Below are positions 1 to 8,883 of a stretch of 64,000 nucleotides of DNA, one piece after another. Positions within the stretch are counted from its first letter, which is position 1. Every line of letters starts with the position of its first letter. The notes beneath the pieces were generated by a model. The model did no database searches, was not told where the DNA came from, and saw nothing but the letters and a program-made list of their open reading frames with translations. Source of the stretch: Archangium gephyra (GTDB taxonomy: Bacteria; Myxococcota; Myxococcia; Myxococcales; Myxococcaceae); the NCBI RefSeq assembly GCF_001027285.1, contig NZ_CP011509.1:9510501-9574500 (forward strand), read 5' to 3'. The position numbers and the translations under genes are program-made.

Positions 1-980
1 CCCTGACCCTCTTCAACCGCGGCAAGACCCGGCCGGAGCTCTTCCCGGACGTGGAGAAGCTGCAGGGCGATAGAGACCCGAACAAGGGCGAGGGCCTCAA
101 GGCGCTCGAGGGCCGCTCGTTCGACGCCGTCATCGACAACTCGGGCTACTACCCGCGCATGGTCGGAGCCTCGGCCTCACTGCTGGCGCCCAACGTCGGA
201 CAGTACATCTTCATCTCCAGCGGCTCGGCCTACGCGAAGAACGACACGCCCGGAGCGGACGAGACCGCCGCCACCGCCACGCTCGCCGATCCGACCGTCG
301 AGTCGATGGGCAAGAACTTCGAGAACTACGGCGGGCTGAAGCGCGCGTGCGAGGTGGCCGTGGAGAAGGCCCTGCCAGGCCGCACCACCATCATCCGCCC
401 CGGCTACATCGTGGGCCCGGAGGATCGCACGGACCGCTTCACGTACTTCCCCTGGCGCTACGATCAGGGCGGAGAGATGCTCGCGCCGGGCAGCCCGTCG
501 GATCCGCTGCAGATCATCGACGTGCGCGACCTGGCCGAGTGGCTCGTGCTGCTGGTGGAGGGCAACACCACGGGCGTCTTCAACGCCGTGGGGCCGGACA
601 AGCCCTGGAGCATGGGGGAGCTGTTCACGGCCTGTAAGGAGATCACCGGCAAGGACACGAAGCTCATCTGGGTGTCCGGAGAGTTCCTCCAGAAGAACGG
701 CGAGGACGGCGAGGGCGCGCTCCCCATCTGGGCGCCGGCCTTCGGGGCCTACGCGGGCATGCACCGGCGCAGCAACGCGCGGGCGGTGCAGGCCGGGCTG
801 AAGTTCCGCTCGCCGGCCGTCACCACCCGGGACACGCTCGAGTGGTTCAAGAGCCAGCCCGAGGAGCGCCGCAGCAAGCTGCGCGGAGGGCTGCCCCCCG
901 AGCGCGAGGCGGAGCTGCTCTCGCTCTGGGCCAAGGCCCAGCAGGGCACTCCCGTCGCCCCGGCCACCCAGGGCGGCTGA
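1..980 (+). CDS. NAD-dependent epimerase/dehydratase family protein (5' partial)
   Basis: The frame is already open at the left edge and reads LTLFNRGKTRPELFPDVEKL, so the true start and the N-terminal glycine-rich dinucleotide-binding loop lie outside the window. The GTG at 51 is internal and not the start. What remains is the rest of an extended short-chain dehydrogenase fold: a segment ending in SSGSAYAKND (the serine region of the active site), a Y-x3-K catalytic pair as YGGLK (tyrosine codon at 327), then IIRPGYIVGP, typical of the substrate-binding half. The C-terminal part resembles the atypical extended SDRs often annotated as nucleotide-sugar epimerases or CSP41-like proteins. The substrate cannot be inferred. 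A hairpin follows the stop codon. Confidence 0.85.
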   Translation, partial: LTLFNRGKTRPELFPDVEKLQGDRDPNKGEGLKALEGRSFDAVIDNSGYYPRMVGASASLLAPNVGQYIFISSGSAYAKNDTPGADETAATATLADPTVESMGKNFENYGGLKRACEVAVEKALPGRTTIIRPGYIVGPEDRTDRFTYFPWRYDQGGEMLAPGSPSDPLQIIDVRDLAEWLVLLVEGNTTGVFNAVGPDKPWSMGELFTACKEITGKDTKLIWVSGEFLQKNGEDGEGALPIWAPAFGAYAGMHRRSNARAVQAGLKFRSPAVTTRDTLEWFKSQPEERRSKLRGGLPPEREAELLSLWAKAQQGTPVAPATQGG

Positions 981-992
981 GCCCATGGGCCC

Positions 993-1020
993 ACGGGGAG
1001 GGCGGCGTCTCCCTCCCCGT
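993..1020 (+). terminator. Candidate hairpin terminator after the epimerase gene
   Basis: A perfect 10-bp inverted repeat, ACGGGGAGGG / CCCTCCCCGT, with an 8-nt loop starts 12 bases after the epimerase stop. No T tract follows, so it may be a non-canonical terminator or an mRNA-stabilising hairpin. Confidence 0.45.
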
Positions 1021-1183
1021 ACCGTGCACCAGTCCACGGCGGGGTCATCCCTTCGTCTTGCCCTGGCGGGCAGGCAACCTCCCGGCTGACCTCCTGGAGT
1101 GGGGCGATGCCGTGGAGCGCTCGTTGCCGCTCCGCGAGGGAGCATCACCTTTGCGCGAGTCATCTCCTGCAGGAGGCAAGCGC

Positions 1184-1618
1184 ATGGCGAACACCAGCGA
1201 TGTCGAGACGCTCAACTCATTCCTTCGCGGTGAAATCTCGGCGGTGGAGACCTACCGCCAGGCCATTGGCCATGTGTCGGATGAGCGGATTCGCAGCCAG
1301 CTCGAGGACTGCCTGCACGACCACGAGCACCGCGTGGAGGCCATCCGCGAGCGCGTCGAGAAGCTCGGAGGCAAGCCGGCGGAGGGCTCCGGCATCTGGG
1401 GCACCTTCGCGAAGCTGGTGCAGGGCGGCGCGGATCTCCTCGGCGAGAAGACCGCCATCCAGGCGCTCGAGGAAGGGGAGGACCACGGCCTCGCGGACTA
1501 CCAGCGCGACATGGACAAGACGCACGGCGAGGCCCGCCGCTTCGTCCGGATGGAGCTGCTGCCCTCGCAGAAGCGCACCCACGAGCGGCTGAGCCGCCTC
1601 AAGAAGACCCTGCACTGA
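1184..1618 (+). CDS. DUF2383 (PA2169-type) four-helix-bundle protein
   Basis: A 144-residue, wholly helical protein. The start is the ATG at 1184, 7 bases after a strong AGGAGG (1171-1176); longer in-frame versions upstream have no coding character. The N-terminal ~110 residues match the pattern of the DUF2383/PA2169 ferritin-like family (LNSFLRGEISAVETYRQAIG, then a helix beginning CLHDHEHRVEAIRERV), with conserved Glu and His residues spaced along helices as in ferritin-like bundles. The biochemical role of the family is not established. The gene stands alone, and its 3' end overlaps the convergent membrane-protein gene by 20 bp. Confidence 0.85.
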   Translation: MANTSDVETLNSFLRGEISAVETYRQAIGHVSDERIRSQLEDCLHDHEHRVEAIRERVEKLGGKPAEGSGIWGTFAKLVQGGADLLGEKTAIQALEEGEDHGLADYQRDMDKTHGEARRFVRMELLPSQKRTHERLSRLKKTLH

Positions 1619-3494
1619 CAGCGGGCCGGCGTGGACGGGACACCGCCGCCCACGCCACCGCCAGCACGGTGAGCACCGAGAGGAGCGCCGCCGGACGCGC
1701 CCCTCTCGAGGCCCCGAAGCGCAGCACCACCTCGCCGGGTTCCGCGTGCAGCGTCATCAGCCGCGCGCCCTCGACGAGCGCTGGCTCGAGCGGCACCCCC
1801 TGGCCCTCGCGCGTGGCCTCCCACTCGGGAGCCCAGCCCATCCACAGCAGCACCCCGGTGGACCCGGGCCCGGAGAGACGCAGGCGCACCGCCTCCTCTT
1901 CCCAGGACAGCACCTGCGCGGCCGCGCCCGGCGTCGAGGCGCTCACCCGGGGCAGCGGCCGCACCTCGCGAACCTCGAATCGCCCCCACCGCGCGAGCAC
2001 CGGCAGCCCGGCCAGGGGCCCCTCCGCTGGCGCATCCATCAGCACCGCCGTCACGCCCAGGTGGCCCAGCATGCGCGGCTCCAGGGTGCTGAACTTGCCC
2101 CCGAAGACGGTGGCCGGCGTGTAGCCCACCTTGAAGAAGGGGCGCTCCAGCCACGGCACCGCGAGCAGCAGACAATGGTGGTGCGCGGAGGGGTTGTAGA
2201 GCGCCAGCCGCCCCTGCCCCATCCGCGGGCCGCTCTCGCGCAGCAGCCGCGCCAGCCCGGCCTCCTCCTCGGCCGTGTAGCACTGGAAGCGCTTGGGCGG
2301 CTCGGACGTGCCACCCGGAGGATCTCCTCCCCGGAGACGCCACACCCCGAGGCCCGCGCACAGCCCCAGCCCCAACGCCCCCACCACCCACCCGCGGCGC
2401 GCACGCAGCGCGGCGGCCAGCTCCCTCACGGACAGGACCGCGAGCCCCACCAGGAACAGGCGCCCCACCGCCCGGAAGCGCACCACCTGCACGCCCTCGA
2501 TGGCCCGATGCTTCTCCAGGCCCAGGAGCCAGTAAGGCGCCTCCGTCGTCAGCACCAGCGCGCCCCAGGTGGCGAGCACCAGCCAGCGCCCGCGCGAGCC
2601 TCCCTTCCACCACGCCACCCCCGAGCCCACCACGGCCAGCGGCCCCACCCAGCCCGGCAGTCCCGGTACGAGCTCGCCCCCCCACACCCCACTCCACAGC
2701 CTGGCCAGGGGCTGGGGCGTCGCGCCCACGTGCTCGGCCTGCGAGCCCCGGAGGAGAAAGGGAAGGAGCCACCACGCCGCCAGCCCCAGGCCCAGGGCGG
2801 ACACGGCCAACCACCGCCGCGGGGCGTGGAGTGCCCCTCCCGCCTCCCTCCAGAAGACGGCCACCTGCAGCGCGGCCAGCGGGAAGAAGAGGACGAGCGC
2901 GAAGGGATGGGCCAGCAGCGCCAGGCCCAGCAGCACCCCGGGGACGAGGACCTCGCGGCGTCCGCCTCGCACCAGGCAGTCCGGCAGCCGCGCGAGCGCC
3001 GCCAGCACCAGGGCCACGGACGCCCCGAAGGGCCACACCCCCATGTCGAGGTACCAGTGCCGGCCCCCCGCATACGTCCCGCCCCGGTCCACGAAGAGGC
3101 AGAGGCCCAGGGCCACCAGCGCCCAGAAGGGGCCGAGCACCGGACGCAACAGCACGAAGAGCGCCAGGGCGAATCCCCCGAGGAACACCCCCAGGACGAC
3201 GCAATAGCTCCCATCCCACCCCAGCAGGCCCCCGGTGAGCAGGTGGACGGAGGCGACGCAGAGGTTGGCGAGCGGTGGATAGAAGGCGTGGGCCGGGTGT
3301 CCCGCGAATTGGAAGTCACTCCAGCCCACCAGCCGCCCGGAGCGCAGCAGGAGCTCGGCCTCCACCGCGTTGGCCAGGTGCACGTTGTGGTCGGCCGAGT
3401 GCGGCGGAGTCCCCCACCACACCGAGGGCCACGCCAACGTCCCGAGCAACACGGCCAGGAGTGGCGCCCACCGCCCCAGGTGCTTCACGCCCAT
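1599..3494 (-). CDS. Polytopic membrane protein, PTPS-related / YfhO-like
   Basis: About 630 residues with roughly 12 hydrophobic segments. After the first membrane segment comes SADHNVHLANAVEAELLLRS, then WSDFQFAGHPAHAFYPPL. This fits the 'D...H...G...W...G.P...Y.PL' signature of the '6-pyruvoyl-tetrahydropterin synthase-related' integral membrane family (PF10131) and related GT-C-like glycosyltransferase membrane proteins. The C-terminal ~200 residues form a soluble, probably periplasmic beta-rich domain ending in a last membrane helix. I chose the third Met (3494) because it directly precedes the first hydrophobic segment; in-frame ATGs at 3500 and 3512 are alternatives. Substrate unknown. 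The start lies only about 33 bp from the divergent zinc-ribbon gene, so the two promoters must overlap. Confidence 0.75.
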   Translation of the reverse strand: MGVKHLGRWAPLLAVLLGTLAWPSVWWGTPPHSADHNVHLANAVEAELLLRSGRLVGWSDFQFAGHPAHAFYPPLANLCVASVHLLTGGLLGWDGSYCVVLGVFLGGFALALFVLLRPVLGPFWALVALGLCLFVDRGGTYAGGRHWYLDMGVWPFGASVALVLAALARLPDCLVRGGRREVLVPGVLLGLALLAHPFALVLFFPLAALQVAVFWREAGGALHAPRRWLAVSALGLGLAAWWLLPFLLRGSQAEHVGATPQPLARLWSGVWGGELVPGLPGWVGPLAVVGSGVAWWKGGSRGRWLVLATWGALVLTTEAPYWLLGLEKHRAIEGVQVVRFRAVGRLFLVGLAVLSVRELAAALRARRGWVVGALGLGLCAGLGVWRLRGGDPPGGTSEPPKRFQCYTAEEEAGLARLLRESGPRMGQGRLALYNPSAHHHCLLLAVPWLERPFFKVGYTPATVFGGKFSTLEPRMLGHLGVTAVLMDAPAEGPLAGLPVLARWGRFEVREVRPLPRVSASTPGAAAQVLSWEEEAVRLRLSGPGSTGVLLWMGWAPEWEATREGQGVPLEPALVEGARLMTLHAEPGEVVLRFGASRGARPAALLSVLTVLAVAWAAVSRPRRPAVSAGSS

Positions 3495-3527
3495 GTCCAT
3501 TTCATGGGCCAATGTACACTACACGCG

Positions 3528-4490
3528 ATGGAGAACCCGCTGCCCAGGGTGTGCCCCCGCTGTGGTGAGCCTCGCATCCTCGCGCCGGAGTGCCCGAGGT
3601 GTGGCGTCCTCTATGCCAGGGCCGAGGCCCGTGCCGCGCAGCTCGCCTCGCGGCCCGCGCCCCCCGCCCCCGCTCCGCCCCCCGCGCCAGCCGAACCCCA
3701 GGTGCCGCTCACTCCCACGGGCATCTTCTGGCATGGAGAGGAGGAGGAAGCGCGGAGCGAGCTGCGGGTGCGCCTGCTCGCCCTCCCCGTTGCCCTGGTC
3801 GTGGCCTGGCTGCTCGTGAAATCCCCCCTGTGGGGCAGCTTGCTGCGCATCTTCCTCTCCATGTGGATCCACGAGCTGGGCCACGCCGTCACCGCCTGGT
3901 TCTGCGGGTTTCCCTCCTTCCCCGGCCCCTGGGTCACCCACACCGATGACCAGCGCTCCACCTTCCTCTTCCTGCTGCTGGCCACCTTTTTCGCGGCGAT
4001 GGGCCTCCGCGGCTACCTCACGCGCGGCCCGCTCCTGATGATCGCGGGCGTCACGGGGCTCGTCCTCCAGTTCCTGGGCACCGTGGTGCTGCCGCCCGGG
4101 AAGGGACTGATGCTCGTCACGTTCGGAGGCGACGCCGGGTGCCTCGTGCTCGGCAGCCTCCTCATGACGACCGTCTACGCGCCCAGGCACTCCAAGCTCC
4201 GCCGGGGCTCGCTGCACTGGGGCTACCTGGCCATTGGCGCGGCGGCCTTCATGGATGCCTTCTCGCAGTGGTGGGCCGCCCGGACGGATTTCGAGCGGAT
4301 TCCCTTCGGCCACATCGAAGGCGTCGGGCTGAGCGATCCCTCCAAACTCGTGGACGTCTACGGCTGGAGCGAGTCCGAGCTCATCCGGCGCTACACCTGG
4401 CTGGGACTGGCCTGCCTGGCGGCGCTCGCCGTGCTCTACGCGGTGGGACTGAGCCGCGCCCGCGCCAGACTGCGCGCGGACGGGCAGTGA
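3528..4490 (+). CDS. Zinc-ribbon plus M50-like membrane metallopeptidase protein
   Basis: 320 residues. The N-terminus carries a two-CxxC zinc ribbon (CPRCGEPR ... CPRCGVLY), then a Pro/Ala-rich linker of about 30 residues, then at least seven membrane segments. The second membrane segment contains HELGH, the HExxH zinc site of M50 (site-2-protease-like) enzymes, in the context SMWIHELGHAVTAWFCG. I do not see an obvious NPDG-type third ligand; the late segment with DAFSQWW could supply an acidic residue. Family knowledge suggests intramembrane proteolysis, but the substrate is unknown and the protein may be a non-proteolytic relative. The ATG at 3528 starts directly at the zinc ribbon. It ends 10 bp from the convergent chemosensory operon. 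Confidence 0.75.
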   Translation: MENPLPRVCPRCGEPRILAPECPRCGVLYARAEARAAQLASRPAPPAPAPPPAPAEPQVPLTPTGIFWHGEEEEARSELRVRLLALPVALVVAWLLVKSPLWGSLLRIFLSMWIHELGHAVTAWFCGFPSFPGPWVTHTDDQRSTFLFLLLATFFAAMGLRGYLTRGPLLMIAGVTGLVLQFLGTVVLPPGKGLMLVTFGGDAGCLVLGSLLMTTVYAPRHSKLRRGSLHWGYLAIGAAAFMDAFSQWWAARTDFERIPFGHIEGVGLSDPSKLVDVYGWSESELIRRYTWLGLACLAALAVLYAVGLSRARARLRADGQ

Positions 4491-4499
4491 CTTCGGACT

Positions 4500-5702
4500 T
4501 CAGCGGGAGCGGGCCTGGGCGCCCGCGTCTCCCTTGGTCAGCGCCTGGATGGCCTGGATGCGCCGCTCCGCCTCCTGGGCATCCAGGAAGATGTGCAACA
4601 TGTCCCGGATGGTCGGCAGCGCCCGCGCCAGCGACGTGGCGGTGAGCAGTTGGGGATCCACCCCGGCCTTGCGGCACGCGCGCGTCATGGTGGAGGCGGC
4701 GATGACGGGAGACAGGCCACAGCGCGCCACCAGGGCCTCGAAGAGGGCACCCGGCAGTGCCCCCGCGGACGGCGCGGGAGCGGCGGCCGGCACCGCCGCC
4801 GGAGCCGCATGCGGCGCCGGAGCCTGAATCGCGGGGTGATGTGAACCAGACGAAGTCCGCGGCAGGGCGGGGAATGAGCCGGATGGGTTGCGCGGCATGG
4901 GAGGAGGGGCCTGCTGCTCGGACTCGGCCCGGCGCCGAAGCTCGGTACGCACCTGCGCGCGCAGCACCTCGATGTCCTCCGTCTTGGAGCAGAAGGCATC
5001 CACCTTCACCGCCAGCGCCTCGGAGATGAGCTTCGCGTCGAAGCCGGCCGTCAGTCCCACCACGGCCACCTGGGCCGTGGCCGGCAGGGTCCTCACGGCG
5101 CGCACCCACTCCGGCCCATCCAGCCCCGGCATCTCCAGGTCCAGCAGGATGCAGTCCACCGGCTGGGCCTCCAGCAGCCGCATGGCGTCCTCACCGGACT
5201 CGGCGATGATGACGTCGTGGCCGTCCTTGCGCAGCGCATCCGAGGCGCGGTGGCGGAAGTCGATGCGGCCGTCCACCACCATCACCCGCCGGCGCCTGCC
5301 GGCCGAGACCAGCCGCGGCGTGCCATCCTGCTCGGGCACCTGCGTCAGCTCGTGGGCCCGGCGCACCACGTACGCCGGATCATACGGCTTGCCCACGTAG
5401 TCATTGGCGCCGTGAGACAGGCCCTTGAGGCGCTGCACCACCGCGGCCTCGGTGGACAACATCAACACGGGCAGGTGCGACGTCCGGGGCACCCGGCGCA
5501 GCTCCTCCAGCAGCTCCACGCCCTCGCCATCCGGCAGCACCATGTCCAGGATGAGCAGGTCGAATTCCCCCTCGCTCAGCGCCTTGCGGGCCGCCCCGAG
5601 GCTCTCGCACAGAGTGGTGCCAAAGCCAGCGGCGCTCAACACCCCGCGCATGTCCGCCCGGACCGTCGCGCTGTCATCCACGATGAGCACACGTGCCTTC
5701 AT
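4500..5702 (-). CDS. Dual-receiver response regulator with C-terminal helical domain
   Basis: 400 residues and the last gene of the chemosensory operon; its ATG overlaps the cheB stop by 4 bp. Receiver 1 (residues ~1-120) is complete: acidic pair D9/D10, phospho-acceptor D53 and the conserved Lys in GKP. Receiver 2 (~137-255) keeps the acceptor (LLDLEMPG) and a Lys (CSK), but the acidic pair is reduced to VVDG. A Pro/Ala-rich linker (~265-320) leads to a ~75-residue helical domain that I do not recognise. No GGDEF, HTH or other named output is present. Two tandem receivers without a DNA-binding output recall FrzZ of the Myxococcus Frz system, so it probably signals through protein-protein contact downstream of the CheA-like kinase. 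Confidence 0.85.
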   Translation of the reverse strand: MKARVLIVDDSATVRADMRGVLSAAGFGTTLCESLGAARKALSEGEFDLLILDMVLPDGEGVELLEELRRVPRTSHLPVLMLSTEAAVVQRLKGLSHGANDYVGKPYDPAYVVRRAHELTQVPEQDGTPRLVSAGRRRRVMVVDGRIDFRHRASDALRKDGHDVIIAESGEDAMRLLEAQPVDCILLDLEMPGLDGPEWVRAVRTLPATAQVAVVGLTAGFDAKLISEALAVKVDAFCSKTEDIEVLRAQVRTELRRRAESEQQAPPPMPRNPSGSFPALPRTSSGSHHPAIQAPAPHAAPAAVPAAAPAPSAGALPGALFEALVARCGLSPVIAASTMTRACRKAGVDPQLLTATSLARALPTIRDMLHIFLDAQEAERRIQAIQALTKGDAGAQARSR

Positions 5703-6760
5703 GCCGTTCCTTCCCTGGCTCCTGCTCGGGCGAGCGCCGTCAGCAAGGGGGGAATCTCCGTCAGCTCCGTCACGTGCTGAGCAGCCCCCAACCGAATGGC
5801 CTCGCGCGGCATGCCGAATACCACGCAGGAGGATTCATCCTCCACCACCGTGGCGGCCCCCGCGCGTTTGAGCGCCGCCAACCCCTCCGCCCCATCCCGC
5901 CCCATGCCCGTCAGCAGGCAGCCGATGGCGGCCGCCCCCACCTCCCGGGCCACGGACTCGAAAAGCTCATCCACCGAGGGCCGGCACGAGTGCCGCTCCG
6001 GCCCGTCCACCAGCCGCAGCCGGCCACTGCGCACCACCATGTGCCGGTTGCCCGGCGCCATCCGCACCGTCACCCGGCCCGGCATCGGCAGTGCCTCCCC
6101 ATCCACCGCATTGCGCACCACCAGGCCGCTCTGCGCCTCCAGCCACTCGGCCATGGCGGTGTCGAAGTGTTCTGTAATATGCAACACCAGCAGCACCGGC
6201 AGGGGGAAACCCGCCGGCAGCGAGCGGAGGATGTGGCGCACGGCCGCCGGTCCTCCGGTCGAGGCGCCCATCACCAGCAGGCGCGGCGGCACGGCGGGCG
6301 CCGTCACCCGCAGGGGCACATGGGGCGGCTCCTGCCGCAACCGGGCCCGAACATGGGTGATGACGCGCACGCGCGAGGCCACCCGCACCCGCGACAGCAA
6401 CATCTCCATCCACTTGGAGTCCAGCAGGCCCGAGGGCTTGTCCACCGCGTCCACCGCCCCCGCCGCCAGCGCATCCATGGTGCGCAGGCCCTCGGTGCGA
6501 TTCTCAGCCGCCGAGAGCACGACGATGGGGGTGGGACAGTGGGCCATGATGAGCTCGGTGGCCCGCAGCCCGTCCACCTTGGGCATCACCAGGTCCATCG
6601 TCACCACGTCCGGGCGCAGGCGCTGGCACTGCTCGAAGGCCTGCTGGCCATCGGCCGCCTCGCCCACCACCTCGCACGAGGTGTCCAGGGCGAAGCCATC
6701 CACCAGCCGGCGGCGGACCGTCAGCGAGTCGTCCACGACGAGCACCCGCAGGCGGCTCAT
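5699..6760 (-). CDS. cheB: CheB protein-glutamate methylesterase/deamidase
   Basis: 353 residues. An N-terminal receiver domain (acidic pair D10/D11, phospho-acceptor D56, Lys in DKPSG) joins a C-terminal CheB methylesterase domain with the catalytic triad S167 (GASTGGP), H194 (LHITEHF) and D289 (GMGRDG). It should remove methyl groups from glutamates of the operon's MCP and so reset sensitivity after activation by the kinase. Both neighbouring junctions are 4-bp ATGA overlaps, so it is translationally coupled to cheA and to the terminal response regulator. Confidence 0.95.
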   Translation of the reverse strand: MSRLRVLVVDDSLTVRRRLVDGFALDTSCEVVGEAADGQQAFEQCQRLRPDVVTMDLVMPKVDGLRATELIMAHCPTPIVVLSAAENRTEGLRTMDALAAGAVDAVDKPSGLLDSKWMEMLLSRVRVASRVRVITHVRARLRQEPPHVPLRVTAPAVPPRLLVMGASTGGPAAVRHILRSLPAGFPLPVLLVLHITEHFDTAMAEWLEAQSGLVVRNAVDGEALPMPGRVTVRMAPGNRHMVVRSGRLRLVDGPERHSCRPSVDELFESVAREVGAAAIGCLLTGMGRDGAEGLAALKRAGAATVVEDESSCVVFGMPREAIRLGAAQHVTELTEIPPLLTALARAGAREGTA

Positions 6761-8883
6761 GCCGGCCTCCGTCCGGAGGCAATCAGCCGGGACACCGTGT
6801 CCAGGTAGCTGTGCTGCTGGAACTCACCCTTGACGATGTAGGCGGAGACTCCCGCCTCGCGGCCGCGCCGCTTGTCCTCGTCCGTGGCCAGCGAGGACAC
6901 CATGAGGATGGGCAGCCCCTGCAGGGCGGGCATGGAGCGGATGCGCCGGGTGACGTCCAACCCCGTCATGCCCGGCATCTCCACGTCGACGATGAGCAGG
7001 GCGTGTCCGCCGCGCTGAATCTTCTCGATGCCCTCCTCGCCAGAAGCGGCCAGCTCCACCTGGTAGCCGGCGGCCTCGAGGATGCTCTTCTCCAGCATGC
7101 GGGTGGTGACGGAGTCGTCCACCACGAGGATGAGGTGCTTCTGCGTGGTGCGCGCCTTGGGGACGCCGCCCGAGGAGCCCGCGTGCACCAGGCGCACCAG
7201 GCCGGCCGCGTCCAGCAGCAGCAGGGGCACGCCCTGCTCGTCGAAGCTCGCCCCGGCCACCAGGGGCAAGGGGGGCACGCTGGAGGGCAGCGGCCGGCTC
7301 ACCCGGCGGGAGATGCCCAGCAGCCGCTCCACACCCACCGCGGCCCGGCCCACGGAGCCCGCGTTGAGCACCAGCACGGACCAGGCCCGGGGCCGCTGCG
7401 CGCCTGGGTTCCCCATCGCATCCAGCAGCGGAAGGAAGGGCAGCACCTCGCCCCCGAAGGAGATGGAGGCACGCGCTCCCGTCCAGGTGACGGACTCGGC
7501 GGGCAGGTGGAGGGCGCCGCTGAGCGACTCCAGGGGGACGAGCATGCGCTGTCCGCCCGCCTCCACCCCCAGCACCTCCAGCGAGGCCAGCGTGAGGGGC
7601 ACCTCGAGCGTGATGCAGGTGCCCAACCCGGGCCGGGAGGTGATGTGCACGTCGCCCTTGAAGCGGCGCACCATGTCGCGCACCACGTCCAGCCCCACGC
7701 CGCGGCCGGACACCTCGGTGACGGTACGCGCCGTGCTGAAACCGGACTGGAAGAGCAACTCCAGCAGCCCCTGCTCATCCAGGGCGTCCGCCTCGGCCGG
7801 GGTGAGCACGCCCCGCTCCAGTGCCACCTGGCGCACCCGGCCCAGGTTCACGCCGCGCCCGTCGTCCTCGCACACGAAGGAGACGCGCCCACCGCGCCGC
7901 TGCACCTTCAGCGAGAAGAGGCCCGTGGGGGACTTGCCCACCGCCCGCCGCTCGTCGGGCGTCTCCAGCCCGTGGTCCACCGCGTTGCGCACCACGTGCA
8001 CCAGCGCCTGGCGGACCGCCGCCAACACGTGCCCATCAATCTGGACGTCACCGCCCTCGGCGCGCACCTCCACCTGGCGGCCCAGCGAGGCGGCCGCGTC
8101 GCGCGCGGCCAGCTCCAGGGGGCCAAAGAGCGTCTGCGTCGGGACGAGCCGCAGGGTGTTGGCCCCGTCGCGCAGCCGTCCCAGCTCCGACTCCACCTGC
8201 CCCAGTCCGCCGCCCAGCTGCCGCCCCGCCTTCACCAGCGAGGAGCGCAGGCCTTCCGTCACGGCCAGCACACGCGACATCCACCGGGCGCGCTCCGCGG
8301 GCGAGCCACTGGAGGCCATCGGCGCGGTGAGCTGCTCGATGAGGGTGTCGGCCCCGTGCTGCGCCTGCCCCAGCGCCTCCACCACCCCGCGCAGGCCGCC
8401 CAGCTGCACCACGGCCTCGGACAGGCCCTCCAGCAGCGTGTCCAGCCGCGCCAGCTCCACGCGCACCACCTCGGACGTGGGGGCCTCGGGGGCCGCCACC
8501 GCCGCGGCCACGGCCGCCACCGCCGCCTCGGACGCCGTCATCTCGGCGGCGGGCGCCGGCGGTGGTGCATCCAGCGCGTCCAGCGCCTCGGCCATCTGCC
8601 CCACCAGGCGCAGGAACTCGTGCACGCTGTCCACGGGCAGGGCCTGGCCGCTGTTGCGGTAGGGCGACAGCGCGTCCTCCACCGCGTGCGCCAGCTCCGC
8701 CAGCGGAACCTGCCCCACCACCCGCGCCGCCCCCTTCAGGGTGTGCGCATAGCGGAAGAGCTCCGGCAGGATCTGGGCACCGCCCTCACCATCGGCCAGG
8801 GTGAACAGGCCCTGCGTGAGCTGCTCGATGAGCTCCCGGGCCTCGATACGGAAATAGCGGTAGGGGTCGTTGTCCAGGCTCAT
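6757..8883 (-). CDS. cheA: Hybrid CheA histidine kinase with C-terminal receiver
   Basis: 708 residues. The order is an Hpt/P1 domain with phosphorylatable H47 (YAHTLKGAA), an Ala-rich linker (~120-150), a dimerisation-like helical region, an HATPase domain (N box HVVRNAVDHGLE; G boxes EDDGRGVN and GRGVGLDVV), a CheW-like P5 domain (~400-545) and a C-terminal receiver (~585-705; VVDDS, acceptor in IVDVEMPG). CheA-REC fusions are typical of alternative-function systems such as Wsp (WspE) and Frz (FrzE), in which the fused receiver often acts as a sink or regulator while the separate response regulator gives the output. No P2 domain is evident. It overlaps its neighbours by 4 bp on both sides. 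Confidence 0.95.
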   Translation of the reverse strand: MSLDNDPYRYFRIEARELIEQLTQGLFTLADGEGGAQILPELFRYAHTLKGAARVVGQVPLAELAHAVEDALSPYRNSGQALPVDSVHEFLRLVGQMAEALDALDAPPPAPAAEMTASEAAVAAVAAAVAAPEAPTSEVVRVELARLDTLLEGLSEAVVQLGGLRGVVEALGQAQHGADTLIEQLTAPMASSGSPAERARWMSRVLAVTEGLRSSLVKAGRQLGGGLGQVESELGRLRDGANTLRLVPTQTLFGPLELAARDAAASLGRQVEVRAEGGDVQIDGHVLAAVRQALVHVVRNAVDHGLETPDERRAVGKSPTGLFSLKVQRRGGRVSFVCEDDGRGVNLGRVRQVALERGVLTPAEADALDEQGLLELLFQSGFSTARTVTEVSGRGVGLDVVRDMVRRFKGDVHITSRPGLGTCITLEVPLTLASLEVLGVEAGGQRMLVPLESLSGALHLPAESVTWTGARASISFGGEVLPFLPLLDAMGNPGAQRPRAWSVLVLNAGSVGRAAVGVERLLGISRRVSRPLPSSVPPLPLVAGASFDEQGVPLLLLDAAGLVRLVHAGSSGGVPKARTTQKHLILVVDDSVTTRMLEKSILEAAGYQVELAASGEEGIEKIQRGGHALLIVDVEMPGMTGLDVTRRIRSMPALQGLPILMVSSLATDEDKRRGREAGVSAYIVKGEFQQHSYLDTVSRLIASGRRPA

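Noticed and set aside
1746-3527. Plus-strand extension of the zinc-ribbon gene by ~590 codons
   Set aside because: The added sequence is Arg/Pro/His/Gln-rich shadow of the minus-strand PTPS-related gene. The real protein starts at 3528 with the zinc ribbon.
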